DNA from: Artemisia argyi
Lineage: Eukaryota; Streptophyta; Magnoliopsida; Asterales; Asteraceae
Reading direction: 5' to 3'
DNA: 64,000 nucleotides
NCBI GenBank assembly: GCA_030686995.1
Contig: CM060695.1
Location: 98,980,871 to 99,044,870, forward strand
Part shown: piece after piece, positions 54,361 to 64,000 of the stretch
Position numbering within the stretch: the stretch's first letter is position 1
Layout of the letters: each line of letters opens with the position of its first letter
The notes under the pieces: generated by a model
What the model was told of the DNA's origin: nothing
The model's input: the letters and a program-made list of their open reading frames with translations, nothing else
Database searches by the model: none
Translations under genes and position numbers: made by a program

Positions 54361-55481
54361 AAACAGTCAGATAATTATTAGTCAACCACTTGTGAATGGT
54401 CAACCATAATAGTCAAACAGCTTAAGCCAATGCTTCCGTGGAATACAGTGTTTCCCCGGGTCGTTATGTCCCAACGAGGTGTGCGAAGGTATTAAAAACG
54501 AATCTGTGATCGAGTGATTATGAACAGGAAAGGGTATAAGTGTGAGTGAGTGATTAATCTAAGGGTTTATAAAACAAAATAGCTTAAATAAGCTAGGAGA
54601 ATGATTACGTAAAAGCAAATAACCTAGAAACGTTTAAAATAAAAAACGCGTACGTTTAATTTAATTCTACGTAAACGTACTAAATAAAAAGTGAGTTTTA
54701 AGAAATAAAAAGCTTACGAATATGAAAATGATATTTTTACAATCCTAATAATATAAGAAAATTATTGAAAAATTAAAATTATTTTACACCTATTTAATTA
54801 ATTATTATTAATTAATAACTAATTTTAACTATTTAATAATACACTAAATAATAAGAAAATGTAAAATAAGTCTAGAAAAATAAAATTAAAACTTAGAAAA
54901 ATTTATTTTAAAACTAAAATTATATTTTCACACTATGTATATATTTATTATTAATTAATTACTATTTATTAATTATTTATTAATTATTTAAATTATCCTA
55001 AAATACAAATAATTATGATTATAACTTAGAAAAATAAAAGTTAAACTTGGAAAAATCTAAAATAATATAAAACTAATTTTAGAACAGAAAATATATTTTT
55101 AAGACTTTTTATCTAATTATTATTAATTATTAACTATTTATTAATTATTAAAAACTAATTTAAATTATGAAAAATAGCAAATGAACAGTGAAAAATCTAA
55201 AACTTTTTCTAAAATTATTTTATAACTAAAGGAAGCTATGAAAATTATAAAAATGAGAATAGCTTATTAAATAAGCTGAAAATAAGCCAAATAGCTTAAA
55301 TAGAAGCTATCACTATTTTTAATTTTGTCTTTTCTGAATTTTTCTTTTACAAAACTATTTTTACACTAAAAAGAAGCAACTTTAACAAAAGCACTTTGAA
55401 AGAAGCTTAAAAATAAGCACTTGAGAAACTCAAGTGCTTAACAGTAGGTATGTTTAAGCTTTATTAGGATTTATTGATTTG
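54361..55481. other. AT-rich unclassified DNA
   Basis: No gene is visible. A short GC-richer part (54430-54480, with CCCGGGTCGTTATGTCCCAA) is followed by a long A/T-rich tract full of TTAATTATTA and AATAAGCT words. The AAGCTTA vocabulary continues after the retroposon at 57315, so both sides were one region. It may be part of a long minus-strand LTR. Confidence 0.5.
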
Positions 55482-57314
55482 AAAAAGCTACATGAAAAGG
55501 TGGGCGAATTTGCGAAACCCTAAACATGCTTATCTGATCAATCGATCTTCCTAAATCGTTCCCTAGAACTCGTTTTCTGTTAATGATTTGATCTTAATTG
55601 GTGTTTAAACATTCGTGTTTACACTTCTTAAATCAGATCTTAGCTTTAAATTTGTTCTAGTCGGTTTGGGATTATCGTACTATCTTAGGGTTTCCAAATT
55701 CGCTCCATACATCTGATCGTATTCCTTGTTCCACATCAATTCTTTAGTCGGTTTAATTGATCTTTAAATTGTTTCTATATTACTTGGATGATCAGAGGGT
55801 TTCGTTGGACATATGCTATCATTGTTATATCTATGGGTTGGGTAAGATCGATCATATGCATAAGGTTTATTCTTTGGTCGATCTTGTATTCTTTTTCTTT
55901 GGGTTATGCTGTTTTGGTTCGATCGTTATTATTCATGGGTTTATCTTATACGATCTTCTTGCTGGTGATCGTGGCATGTTTCTGTATTTAATTCCAGTCG
56001 ATTTGTTTTATATAGATCGATTACATTTTACATGGTGCGTTCTATTGGGTTGTGATGCGCTTATTGTGAACGAATCCCTAATTATTTAGGGTTTCGTATG
56101 TTGTACTTGTTGGTGATTATGGATCTGGTTGATTTACTGAATGTCAACCTTGGCAAGGGGTTGTGGTTTTTGACATGTTGGTGCATGTGCTGCTGATCGT
56201 GAGTTTGGTCTGTGTGTGGATATCTACTCTATCCTGGTCGTGTGTTTGAGCCACTATTGACGTTCTAAGGATTTATGTGGGTTTTAGAGAGATGTAAGTC
56301 AAGTTTGATGGTATTCTTGTTCAAAAACTATCCTTCGTTCACTAGCCTGTGTTTGATTCATTATGTCGCTGGGTTTGTGATTGAAGTTGCATACTACGAT
56401 TAGACTTTGAAGATTGGATTGGCTTATTTGTATGGTTCGTAATATGCTGATTCGAAGGTTAGGGTTTACTCTAATCTCTTGGATTGTTATGGTATTGGAA
56501 GTTAGGGTTAATCCCTATGATTATAGCAACCTGGTTCGATTTCTGCTCCTTATTATGTCATTTATTGTTGCTACGGTTGGAGTATTGTACGGATCATATG
56601 GTGGCTGATTAGTTAGGGGTTTTTTTTAACCCTATGTCTGTTTATGGCTAATTCTTTACATATTGGTTATGTTTGTTGATGTTACTGTTTGATTATGTCA
56701 AGAATTTGCTGCATGATGGTAGTAGTGATGGGTATCTTTTGATTCCTTGAATCCGGACTGAATGCTTATCTAATGGTTCATTGGTAGTCTATGTGGATGT
56801 TATGTTGCAATGGTTCATTGCTAGGGTATTTGCATTGACTTGATCATGGTAGTCTTCTTGTGTGTCACTCGGATTTGTTGGAAGATTGGTTCAAGCTCGG
56901 ATATGCTGGAGGTTGGGTCGCTTAGACCATGTTTATGCTTCAAATTTAATTGCTACGGAAGTCACTCTTATTAGGTTATTAGATTATGCCATGCATAATA
57001 CTAATAGAAGACGCAATTGGTTGAAGCTGGATGTTCGCATGTTTATGATCTGGATCGCTGGATGACTAAGAAGACTTCAATTTTATTTGAGTTGTGATGT
57101 ATTGTATTTTTATTGCTAGTCATCGTTAGTTGTATTTAGACCTGGTAGTTATAAGAATGGCATGTCATTCTTATATAGTGGTAGTGGTAGTGTCCTTAGG
57201 GACTTCGATGAGAGACTCACTCTCTTCCATTGTACTTAAACGTTTTTGATTAATGTATTTTATCGGGTGCAGGATTACTCCCCTTTACCCAAAAAAAAAA
57301 AGCTACATGAAAAG
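55482..57314 (+). mobile_element. 1.8-kb retroposon with poly(A) and 18-bp TSD
   Basis: The insert 55500-57296 is flanked by perfect 18-bp repeats AAAAAGCTACATGAAAAG (55482-55499 and 57297-57314). It ends ATTACTCCCCTTTACCC plus an A run. That is the hallmark of LINE-mediated retroposition. No endonuclease, RT or zinc-finger motif was found in any frame; longest frames are about 110 codons, hydrophobic and without family signature. It is T-rich on the + strand. It could be an internally deleted LINE, or a non-coding transcript using a LINE 3' end. The same 3' end occurs in the tiny insert at 2177-2222. Confidence 0.82.
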
Positions 57315-58670
57315 CTATTACAATGATGTATAAGCTAAAACAGATATAGATAAACTTAAAATAAGCCAAATGAATTAGGAAAGCACAAGATATAAGCTAT
57401 TATAAGCCAATAAGCACTTAGGCCAAAATCTGAGTGCCAAACAGGCCAAATGGCCAACTTCAGGCTAATATGGGGCCCACTAGGGACATTGGAAGTCCAA
57501 AGTAAAAGCTGATTTGAAAAGCTAGCCAGAAGGGCTTTATAAAAAGCCAAGGTTCAGCCCTTGGGTCCCACTAATGAACCTAGGAGAGGGCTTGGAAATG
57601 AGGCACAAAAGCTGACCTGTATGGGAGGAAGGAGGATGATACACTGATGACTCAGTATATGAAATGAAATGGCACCAACTTAAAGTTTTATGCAGCCCTA
57701 CCAAATAAGCTAGGAAGCTTGAAATAAGCCCTGATCTAAAAAGATAAGCTGGTCGGCTTTCCAAAAAGCCAAGTATCATGTACTGGGGCCCACTTATAAG
57801 CTTTGTGCAAGCTCATGGAATATGGTGATTAACCTGTGCACAGGGCACCCTTTCTAAAAATAGCTTAAAAGAAGCAACTAATTAAGCAGTTAAATAAGCT
57901 ATTTAAAAATTGACAAAAATACTAGATTAAGCTAGGCAACAAAAGTTTAATATCCTAAAAACATAAGTCCTAAATCCTAATTATAAAGCCTAGGGAAAAT
58001 TGTCCATTTTATTCAAAAATCACTTAAGCTGAATTTTTGATTTTTTAATTACCTAACTAAGTTGACTAAAATGAATTTCTAACTTAATTTACTTACTGAA
58101 TAAGTTGTAATAAGCTATAATAAAGCTAAATTGATCTAAACCTATAACTATTAACCTGTTTTGAGGGTTTATGGATCACAAAATCCACACAGTGGACTGT
58201 GAGAGGTGATCAAAGATTATTTTGACTTTTTTATGAACAAACACAGGTTTATTAGGTTTGTCTGACTTAATAATACATAGTGTGAGTTATTTCAATTGAT
58301 TTTAACCACAATGAACCATAAACCTACAGAGAAACATGCAAAGCCAAACACCCCTTTTAAACATTGAAATTGTGATTTCCAAAGTAAATGGATGAATTGG
58401 ACCTCAACTCAGTTTACAAACACTATATCATCATCATATAAGATCATATGAACCTAAAACAACAACACCACAAGCATAAAACACAGATTTGTCAAAAATG
58501 CAATTTACACAGTGAGATTTTGATTTTAAGCAACAATGATTTCCAATGAATCAACAACCTATTTTAAACTAGATTATCACTTAACAATACCATAGAAACA
58601 TAAGAGAACAAGGATTAAAGCATATAAGACAATAGAAGAGTAAAATGAAAATTTAAAGCAAAAGGCTTAC
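57315..58670. other. Unclassified repeat-like DNA, no gene
   Basis: It continues the AAGCT-rich sequence seen before the retroposon. Open frames on the minus strand (57356-57550, 57537-57779) lack any signature. No element ends could be fixed. Confidence 0.5.
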
Positions 58671-58679
58671 AAATGATCA

Positions 58680-58760
58680 CAGGCTGAGAATTTAGAACCA
58701 AGGCCAAAGGAATACACTTATAAGTTTACCACTAAGCTACTAAACCAAGGGCAATCCACA
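58680..58760 (-). other. tRNA-like (pol III box) segment, weak
   Basis: The minus strand has TAGCTTAGTGG, a perfect A-box fit, and about 38 nt later GGTTCTAAATTC, a poor B box. It may be a decayed SINE head or chance. No target duplication or tail was found. Confidence 0.3.
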
Positions 58761-58799
58761 ATACACCCTGCTCCATGCAATGATCATCATCTTCACTAA

Positions 58800-60230
58800 T
58801 TTTTTTGATTTATTTTCTAATTTCTTAATTTTTCTTGAATTTTTGAGTTTAACCACTAAACTGAATTTTAAGATATCTAAAAGCTTTTAAAAGCTTTGTC
58901 AGAGCTTATATGTGCCTAAGATTGTCTTTATAATCCACTACAAACAACATTAAGTAACTTGAGATTTTGAGCTAAAAATTACATAAACTAAGATTGATGA
59001 TTAACACAACAATTGATACTTGAAATAGATTTATTATACTCTGAGAACATGAAATACAACGCTTGAAAGCTTAAAATTGAATTGGAATTAAAGTTTACAC
59101 TTAAACGATTAACTAAATTACACTACTCCTAATTACTACTCTTCTTAGCTTCCCCTCCTCTTCTTTATAGATATTTTGAAGTCCACTTGAGTTTCTGAGC
59201 ATATCCCATCATAATTTAGAGCCATTGGATCACTGAAACTCATATCAGCCTTTAAAATTACTTTTGGCGCCAAAAAGTCATGGGTTGCTTGTGAGGGTTT
59301 TCAGGAGCATTTAATGCTTCTTGGGAGGTTGTGGAGAGTTGGGGGGACAAGGTGTGAAAGGGGAGAGGTAATACTGTGGGTGAGAGGGGTGGTATTGTTG
59401 CAGTGAGTGAGGGAGAGGGAAGGTGAATAGTGGAGGTGGTATTGGCAGGGGTTGACCTGGGTTTGACCCTGGGAAATATTAAGGGTGCTTGGGTGGGCTT
59501 TTGGTGTTGGGCCAGCAAAAAGAAAGGGTAGGGTGGGCTTAGTTTGTTTGGTTTGGATTGGATTTGGTTTGTGGTTTAATATAAAGGGTCCGTTTGTTTT
59601 ATTAACCATAGGGACCAAAAGTGTAATTTTTTGAAAATTGAAGGGCTTGATTTGCCACTTTCCCAAAGTTATCAAAAGGACCAATATAGCCAATGATGAA
59701 TAGTACAAGGGTTATATGTGATAAATTCTAATTTTTAAACCCCGAGGACTAAAATTGCCAAACTTGAAACTTCAGGGACCAATCTTGTAATTTCACCAAA
59801 CTTTCCAACCAAGGACCATTCCTGCCATAGAAGATTAGTATAAGGACCAAAATTGATTTTCTCAAAGTTTTTAACATCCCAGGGAGCATTTATGTCAATT
59901 TCCAAAGTATAGGGACTAAACTTGTAATTTTGTGAAACTTTGCACCAAAGGACTAAATATGTAATTTGTGATTCAAAAGGACTTTTGGTGACTTTTTCAT
60001 GTTTTTTGAATAACCAGGGACTAGTTTTGACAAGTTTTGAAAGTTGAGGGACTGAAAATGCCAATTATGCAAACTTTGATCGTTTTTTATCTGTTTTTGA
60101 TTATTTTGCATCTGAAACATATAAAACACACTTCTGGGATAATTTCAGTGTTTTGATGCATATTTGAGTGTTTTTGGATGTTTTGGCAGTTCAGATTAGG
60201 TAAAAATGATGAGTATTTACACACTCATCA
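58800..60230 (-). repeat. Probable LTR of the minus-strand element at right (left end not fixed)
   Basis: On the minus strand the sequence after a G-rich tract begins TGATGAGTGTG, has a promoter-like TATAAAG about 1.06 kb in, and then U5-like T-rich sequence. The region 59580-60070 consists of degenerate GGGACTAAAATTG-type repeats. The right end is marked by an 8-bp inverted repeat (60207-60214/60223-60230). No second copy is in the window, so the call rests on layout only. Confidence 0.5.
59163..59169 (-). promoter_or_regulatory. TATA box in the probable LTR
   Basis: The sense strand reads CTATAAAGAAGAGGAGGGG, a TATA motif followed by purine-rich sequence, about 1.06 kb from the LTR start; a plausible U3/R boundary. 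Confidence 0.4.
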
Positions 60231-60242
60231 ATCACCCACACT
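60231..60242 (-). promoter_or_regulatory. Polypurine-like tract
   Basis: AGTGTGGGTGAT on the minus strand lies directly before TGATGAGTGTG. A second G-rich block, TAAGTGTGGGGGG (about 60793-60805), follows a GAGGACAATATTC word, a pairing often seen 3' of coding regions in Tat/Athila-type plant elements. Confidence 0.5.
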
Positions 60243-60289
60243 AAAATATTGCTAGTCTCTAGCAATCTTTTGAGAAAACTTAATGGATT

Positions 60290-60665
60290 TTATGTCTCTT
60301 TACCATAAGCCATTACTTCTGGAGTAGCCAAATGTTTCAGTTCAAGTAAGAATTATGGTCCACCTGATAACCATGTGATTTTAAGCAAACCACCAGCTGT
60401 CAACGGATTTGATTTGTCTTTACCAAAAGTCGTTTGCTTCTGGACTAGCCAACTCTTGATGTATTAATCATCTTGGTGAGCTGATTACCAATTATGGTTT
60501 TCCACTGCCTTTACCACAAGCCATAATCTTGCGGGCTAGCCAACTCTTTCACTTTTTAGGATATGGCGAGTTGAGATACCATACAATTTTGGGCAAATTG
60601 CAAGCAATGAACGGATTTGATATATCTTTACCAAGAGCCGTTTACTCCTGTATTAGCCAATCCTT
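60290..60665 (-). repeat. Four degenerate repeats in the 3' non-coding region
   Basis: A motif TCTTTACCA-AAGCC, then CTTCTGGA-TAGCCAA-like, occurs near 60297, 60417, 60510 and 60625. Spacing is about 93-120 bp. Copies differ at many bases but keep the two cores. Unit function is unknown. Confidence 0.65.
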
Positions 60666-60897
60666 ATGTGGGTTAGACATGGTGGACTGATAACCATTTA
60701 TTGCGTTCTAAGTGAGAAAAAATTTTAAATTTTTTGCTAAAATGGGGGTACTTGATGGAACATGTGTTTAAATTCGTTAGAATAACGAATTCCCCCCACA
60801 CTTAGAACTGAATATTGTCCTCAATATTCAAAGTACCGGGTGTTAAACCAACACTTAGAACGTAAGAAGGAACATACTCATAACCTTTATTTAAGTT

Positions 60898-60914
60898 TAT
60901 ATACATGTTTTTTT

Positions 60915-60951
<37 letters not shown>

Positions 60952-60963
60952 GGATATATACAT
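60898..60963 (-). mobile_element. Poly(T) insertion, possible poly(A)-only retroposon
   Basis: A run of about 43 T, then GGG, lies between direct repeats TATATACAT (60898-60906 and 60955-60963). On the minus strand this is CCC followed by poly(A), the same last bases as the retroposon ending at 57296. It may be a LINE product that kept almost only its tail. Simple slippage is the alternative. Confidence 0.45.
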
Positions 60964-61203
60964 AGATACAATATGTAGGTTAGTAACTCCCCCACACTAG
61001 GGTGGTACATACGGGTGAAAACCTATATACATGCTACTGTTTTTGTTTACCGAGTCGCTAGCTTGACTCGACCCCGAATTCATTTGTTCATGGGGAAGTA
61101 TTATGTGGAAGAGACAATCTCCAACGGACTTTCATTCAAGATGTTTGGATAAACATTTGAAGCACGTGAAAGTTCCACACCGATGAGATATACAAACCCT
61201 GGC

Positions 61204-62730
61204 TCAAAATTTATAAATGAGAATGCCGGGGTCAAAGATAATGTCCTCAATCCCGAAAGAGTGAAGAACAGGAGAAGCCACGGGATAAATGAAGAAGAGA
61301 AAGAAAGTCATGATGAAAATCATGACTAACTCATCATCATCCACAGGAGAATTCATAATAACATGAATCTCCTCTTTTAAGCTCGTTTGGTCTAGACATA
61401 TCCCTGGTGTGTCTAGATCAAAATAGAAATTATCATATTCCGGTGGAGATATGATATGAGTGAGTTCACAGGAGAACTCCTCAAAGGTGAATGATTCATA
61501 TTCGGGATTGATTTGAGTGAGTTCACTGGGGAACTTCTCAAAAGTAAATGATTCATATACGGGAAGAGAATTATAAGAATGAGAAGTGGTGATACCACTT
61601 ATCTTCTCTCCCGTATGATCAAAATGGAACGTTTGCAATTCCGGAATATAATCATTGATCAAAAGCTCACTATCCTTGACGGGGATAGGAGATGAAATTA
61701 GCTTTTCATTAAAAGCCTCGATTCTAGAAATGAGAATATTAGCATTTAATAATGTAAGACGAAGAACTTCGTCTTGGATTATTTCTTCATCATTCTCTTC
61801 TTCTGAGTTGACAAGCTCAGAAGGTAATTCCCCCACATAACTTATGTCTCCACAAGATAAAGAATAGTCCTCATCAGAATCAGAGAACATCTCAATATGA
61901 TCATTTGGAAAGACAAGAGGGGGAGGGATATCACACATATGATCAAGAATTCCCTGTGACTCACTTGGGATTGAGACAAGGTTCTCAACACTAGACTTTA
62001 TGAATTCGTCCGATTCCTTTGCAGGAACAGTGTCAAGATGCTCGTCCCCCATGCTCAGAGAGTGAGTGGGAACCTCGGGTGTGATAACAGCAGACTGAGG
62101 GAGTTGAGAAGGACTAGCAGTTATGGATTCTACAAGTTCGATTATTTCTACTGCTAGTGATTCAGTTATATTCTTTTCTTCCTGTATTTCTACTGAAACA
62201 GTTTCAACTGAAGTTGAATCAAAAGGTTTCTCAGATACCCTTGGGATTGGAACAAAGTCATTTATTTCCTTAAGAGGATTTACTTTGACTTCCTTGTCCC
62301 CCATTATCAAGATATCTGAAGGGTTCTTTGAGTTTTCTTCTTCAATTGGTTCATCCTCATCACTTTCATCCTCAAGATATAATGAGTTAACAAGAGGTTT
62401 TTGTTTCCTAAGAATCAAATCCTTAAGACTGTTTATTCCATCTTGAATGGTCTTATTGACTTGACTTTGAGCCATAATCATTTTAGTAATCAATTCAGCT
62501 CTAGGTAAATCGTTCTGAGGAAGTGGATGAGGGGTTGGGTATTGTAAGGGCTGGTGAAAACCAAATTCATGATTGTTACAAGGAACCTGTTCATAGACAA
62601 ACTGATTCCTAGTTTGACAATCAGAGCTATAATGAAGGCCTCCACAATACTCACAACAGTGAAACTTGTAACAATTCGCATTTTCAGATTTATTTTTATT
62701 CCCGAAAATTTTACTATTCACTTTTACTAT
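61204..62730 (-). CDS. Gag-knuckle/acidic ORF of a non-autonomous element
   Basis: The frame is open from 62730; the usual start is absent and 62721 is GTG. Near the N-terminus is a Cys/His knuckle CEYCGGLHYSSDC (about 62619-62657), then NQFVYEQVPCNNHEFGFHQP, familiar from Asteraceae retroelement Gags. A Gln/Lys-rich helix (about residues 80-110) and roughly 300 residues rich in Glu, Ser and Asp follow. A duplicated motif YESFTFE[KE]F...ELT lies at about 61480-61560. The C-terminus has a hydrophobic segment (IFIMTFFLFFIYPVASPV), possibly membrane-spanning. The capsid part expected before the knuckle is missing. No protease or RT follows; the 3' non-coding region comes directly after. It is probably a Gag-derived ORF of a non-autonomous Tat/Athila-like element. 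Confidence 0.6.
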   Translation of the reverse strand: MVKVNSKIFGNKNKSENANCYKFHCCEYCGGLHYSSDCQTRNQFVYEQVPCNNHEFGFHQPLQYPTPHPLPQNDLPRAELITKMIMAQSQVNKTIQDGINSLKDLILRKQKPLVNSLYLEDESDEDEPIEEENSKNPSDILIMGDKEVKVNPLKEINDFVPIPRVSEKPFDSTSVETVSVEIQEEKNITESLAVEIIELVESITASPSQLPQSAVITPEVPTHSLSMGDEHLDTVPAKESDEFIKSSVENLVSIPSESQGILDHMCDIPPPLVFPNDHIEMFSDSDEDYSLSCGDISYVGELPSELVNSEEENDEEIIQDEVLRLTLLNANILISRIEAFNEKLISSPIPVKDSELLINDYIPELQTFHFDHTGEKISGITTSHSYNSLPVYESFTFEKFPSELTQINPEYESFTFEEFSCELTHIISPPEYDNFYFDLDTPGICLDQTSLKEEIHVIMNSPVDDDELVMIFIMTFFLFFIYPVASPVLHSFGIEDIIFDPGILIYKF

Positions 62731-64000
62731 TCATTTTTTTTTCGAAATTCTCCCGAAATTTGATTTTGTTTCTTGGCCTCGAGTGATAAATCATTTCCAT
62801 GGCAAATTAAAAGTTTGACACTCATCAGATCATTTTCGTGAAAGTTATTAAGGAATTACACGGAATTATACGTTTTAGGGTAAAACGTCATTCAAAAATT
62901 CTACGCACAATGAAACTCGACCGCGTTAAGTGACCCCGCATCAGAAAAATGTTTAGTACTCTCATGATTAATTATAGAATTAATCATGACTGTGAAAAAC
63001 ATGACCCAAAATAAGCCTCGGCCGTGAAAAACTGGAATTTTCAGTTTTAAACGTTTTTACTCAGCCGTAACCTTAGCCTATACCTACACCGCATTTCTAA
63101 GACGATTTGAGTTTTCAACTTATTAGAAAAAGTCAACATATTTTTCCCTCCTCCTTTGACCAAAAATCATTCCTTGATTTTACAAGTCATTTTTTGATTT
63201 TTAGGCTTACAGTTTTACGTCTAAAAGACATTAAATACCAACCGACACTAGAGTGAGCCCAGCCTAGACATTATAAGTCATTTTAAGTCATTAGTATCCT
63301 ATTAGAAAAGTTACATTTTACTTTACTCAATTTTACGCAAGTTTCGTACGTTTTACGTATTACGCGTTTTAGACCCGTGTTTCCAGTTTTAGCAGGGTTT
63401 GAGCAACCCAATAGAACCTACCACTCATTTTATATTTTATTATGGAGTATATTGACATTTTTAACAATACTTTCAAGTTCCATATTTTTACGACACCCGG
63501 TTTTACGTTTTAAGGCTTAATCATTTACGGTTAGCATTTTACGTAGTCGAAACTAGCTCCATAAGCTTGGATAATATTATCAAAAGTCCACACTTGTTCC
63601 CCAAGCATATGAACCGACTTAGGGGGGGGGGAATTCAGCCCATAGGTGGCTTGATCTCATGCTAGGAAGCTTAGATTGCATGCATGTGTCCAACTTGGTC
63701 TCCAAGTGTTGACAAGTCAACATTGTAACCTCCTCATTTTTAGTATAAAAGAGAGCTCATTCTCTTCCTTTCTCCTTCAATACCAACGACCCAAAACCAT
63801 CCAAATACACCATTTTGATCATTGATCTTGCTCATTCAATCCATCACAAGTTCAAGTCATAGTTCCTAGTTGATCCTTAACACCTTTCAACCATAAAACT
63901 CTATAAAATCACCACAAAAACTCATCAAATTTCCAAGTGTTCCTAGTGAAGATTTTTACTCAAGGTTGTTTTTATGTTAGATTAGTATTTATCAAAGGAT
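62731..64000. other. Non-coding right edge, possible LTR or leader
   Basis: No ORF or RNA gene is supported. There are many TTTTACG words (62870-63540) and a G9 run at 63622-63630. From 63740 a TATA box is followed by C/T-rich and CA-rich sequence typical of a transcribed leader. The element may continue beyond the window. Confidence 0.45.
63744..63751 (+). promoter_or_regulatory. TATA box candidate
   Basis: TATAAAAG is followed 10-40 bp later by a C/T-rich tract (CATTCTCTTCCTTTCTCC), as at plant transcription starts. It may be a + strand LTR promoter or a host promoter running out of the window. Confidence 0.4.

Noticed and set aside
55757..56089. 110-codon hydrophobic frame in the retroposon
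   Set aside because: Phe/Leu/Ile-rich because the strand is T-rich; no LINE or membrane-protein signature.
59301..59708. 135-codon minus-strand frame
   Set aside because: Pro/Thr/His composition follows a repeated purine/pyrimidine-biased LTR-like stretch; no domain.

Overview
The window is plant nuclear repeat DNA, with no convincing host gene. It consists of LTR retrotransposons, Helitrons, short retroposons and an integrated plant pararetrovirus (Caulimoviridae) nested inside one another. The host is probably a member of the Asteraceae. The evidence is the chromovirus Gag-Pol style and a CEYC-GGLHYSSDC zinc-knuckle Gag of a type I associate with Tanacetum/Artemisia-like genomes; this is inference from memory, not a search.

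Layout. (1) 141-5837, 15458-15538 and 44004-47090 are three pieces of one decayed endogenous pararetrovirus on the + strand. It starts with three rearranged coat-protein units, followed by a movement protein with an internal 452-bp tandem duplication, protease, reverse transcriptase/RNase H and a probable transactivator. The CP-before-MP order fits cavemovirus/solendovirus-like viruses rather than genus Caulimovirus. (2) A complete Ty3/gypsy element (5838-15457, + strand, TSD AATAT) splits the viral protease; its 5' LTR carries a hAT-like MITE. (3) A second element (15539-43998, - strand, TSD TAGAT), with 3.6-kb LTRs and 1.8 kb of non-coding interior, splits the virus again 81 bp further on. 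Its 5' LTR contains a tRNA-type SINE and an outer Helitron (23369-42574). An inner Helitron of the same family (23373-39543) sits 4 bp inside the outer one, and a young chromovirus (23828-37389, + strand) sits inside the inner one. That gives five levels of nesting. (4) 47100 onward starts with a minus-strand Helitron end, followed by a 5'-truncated minus-strand chromovirus (47534 to about 54360). (5) 54360-64000 holds a 1.8-kb poly(A) retroposon with an 18-bp TSD, a probable minus-strand LTR ending at 60230, and a non-autonomous element with a 505-codon Gag-knuckle/acidic ORF.

The most striking unexplained structure is a small hairpin 16-18 nt upstream of the 3' LTR in all four Tekay-like elements. 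Its loop is always GGGAC, while the arms differ between elements yet stay complementary. Even the element with no coding capacity has it, which suggests a conserved RNA or DNA signal used in trans. All pol genes are broken, several by stops that look like deaminated CGA, CAA or TGG codons.
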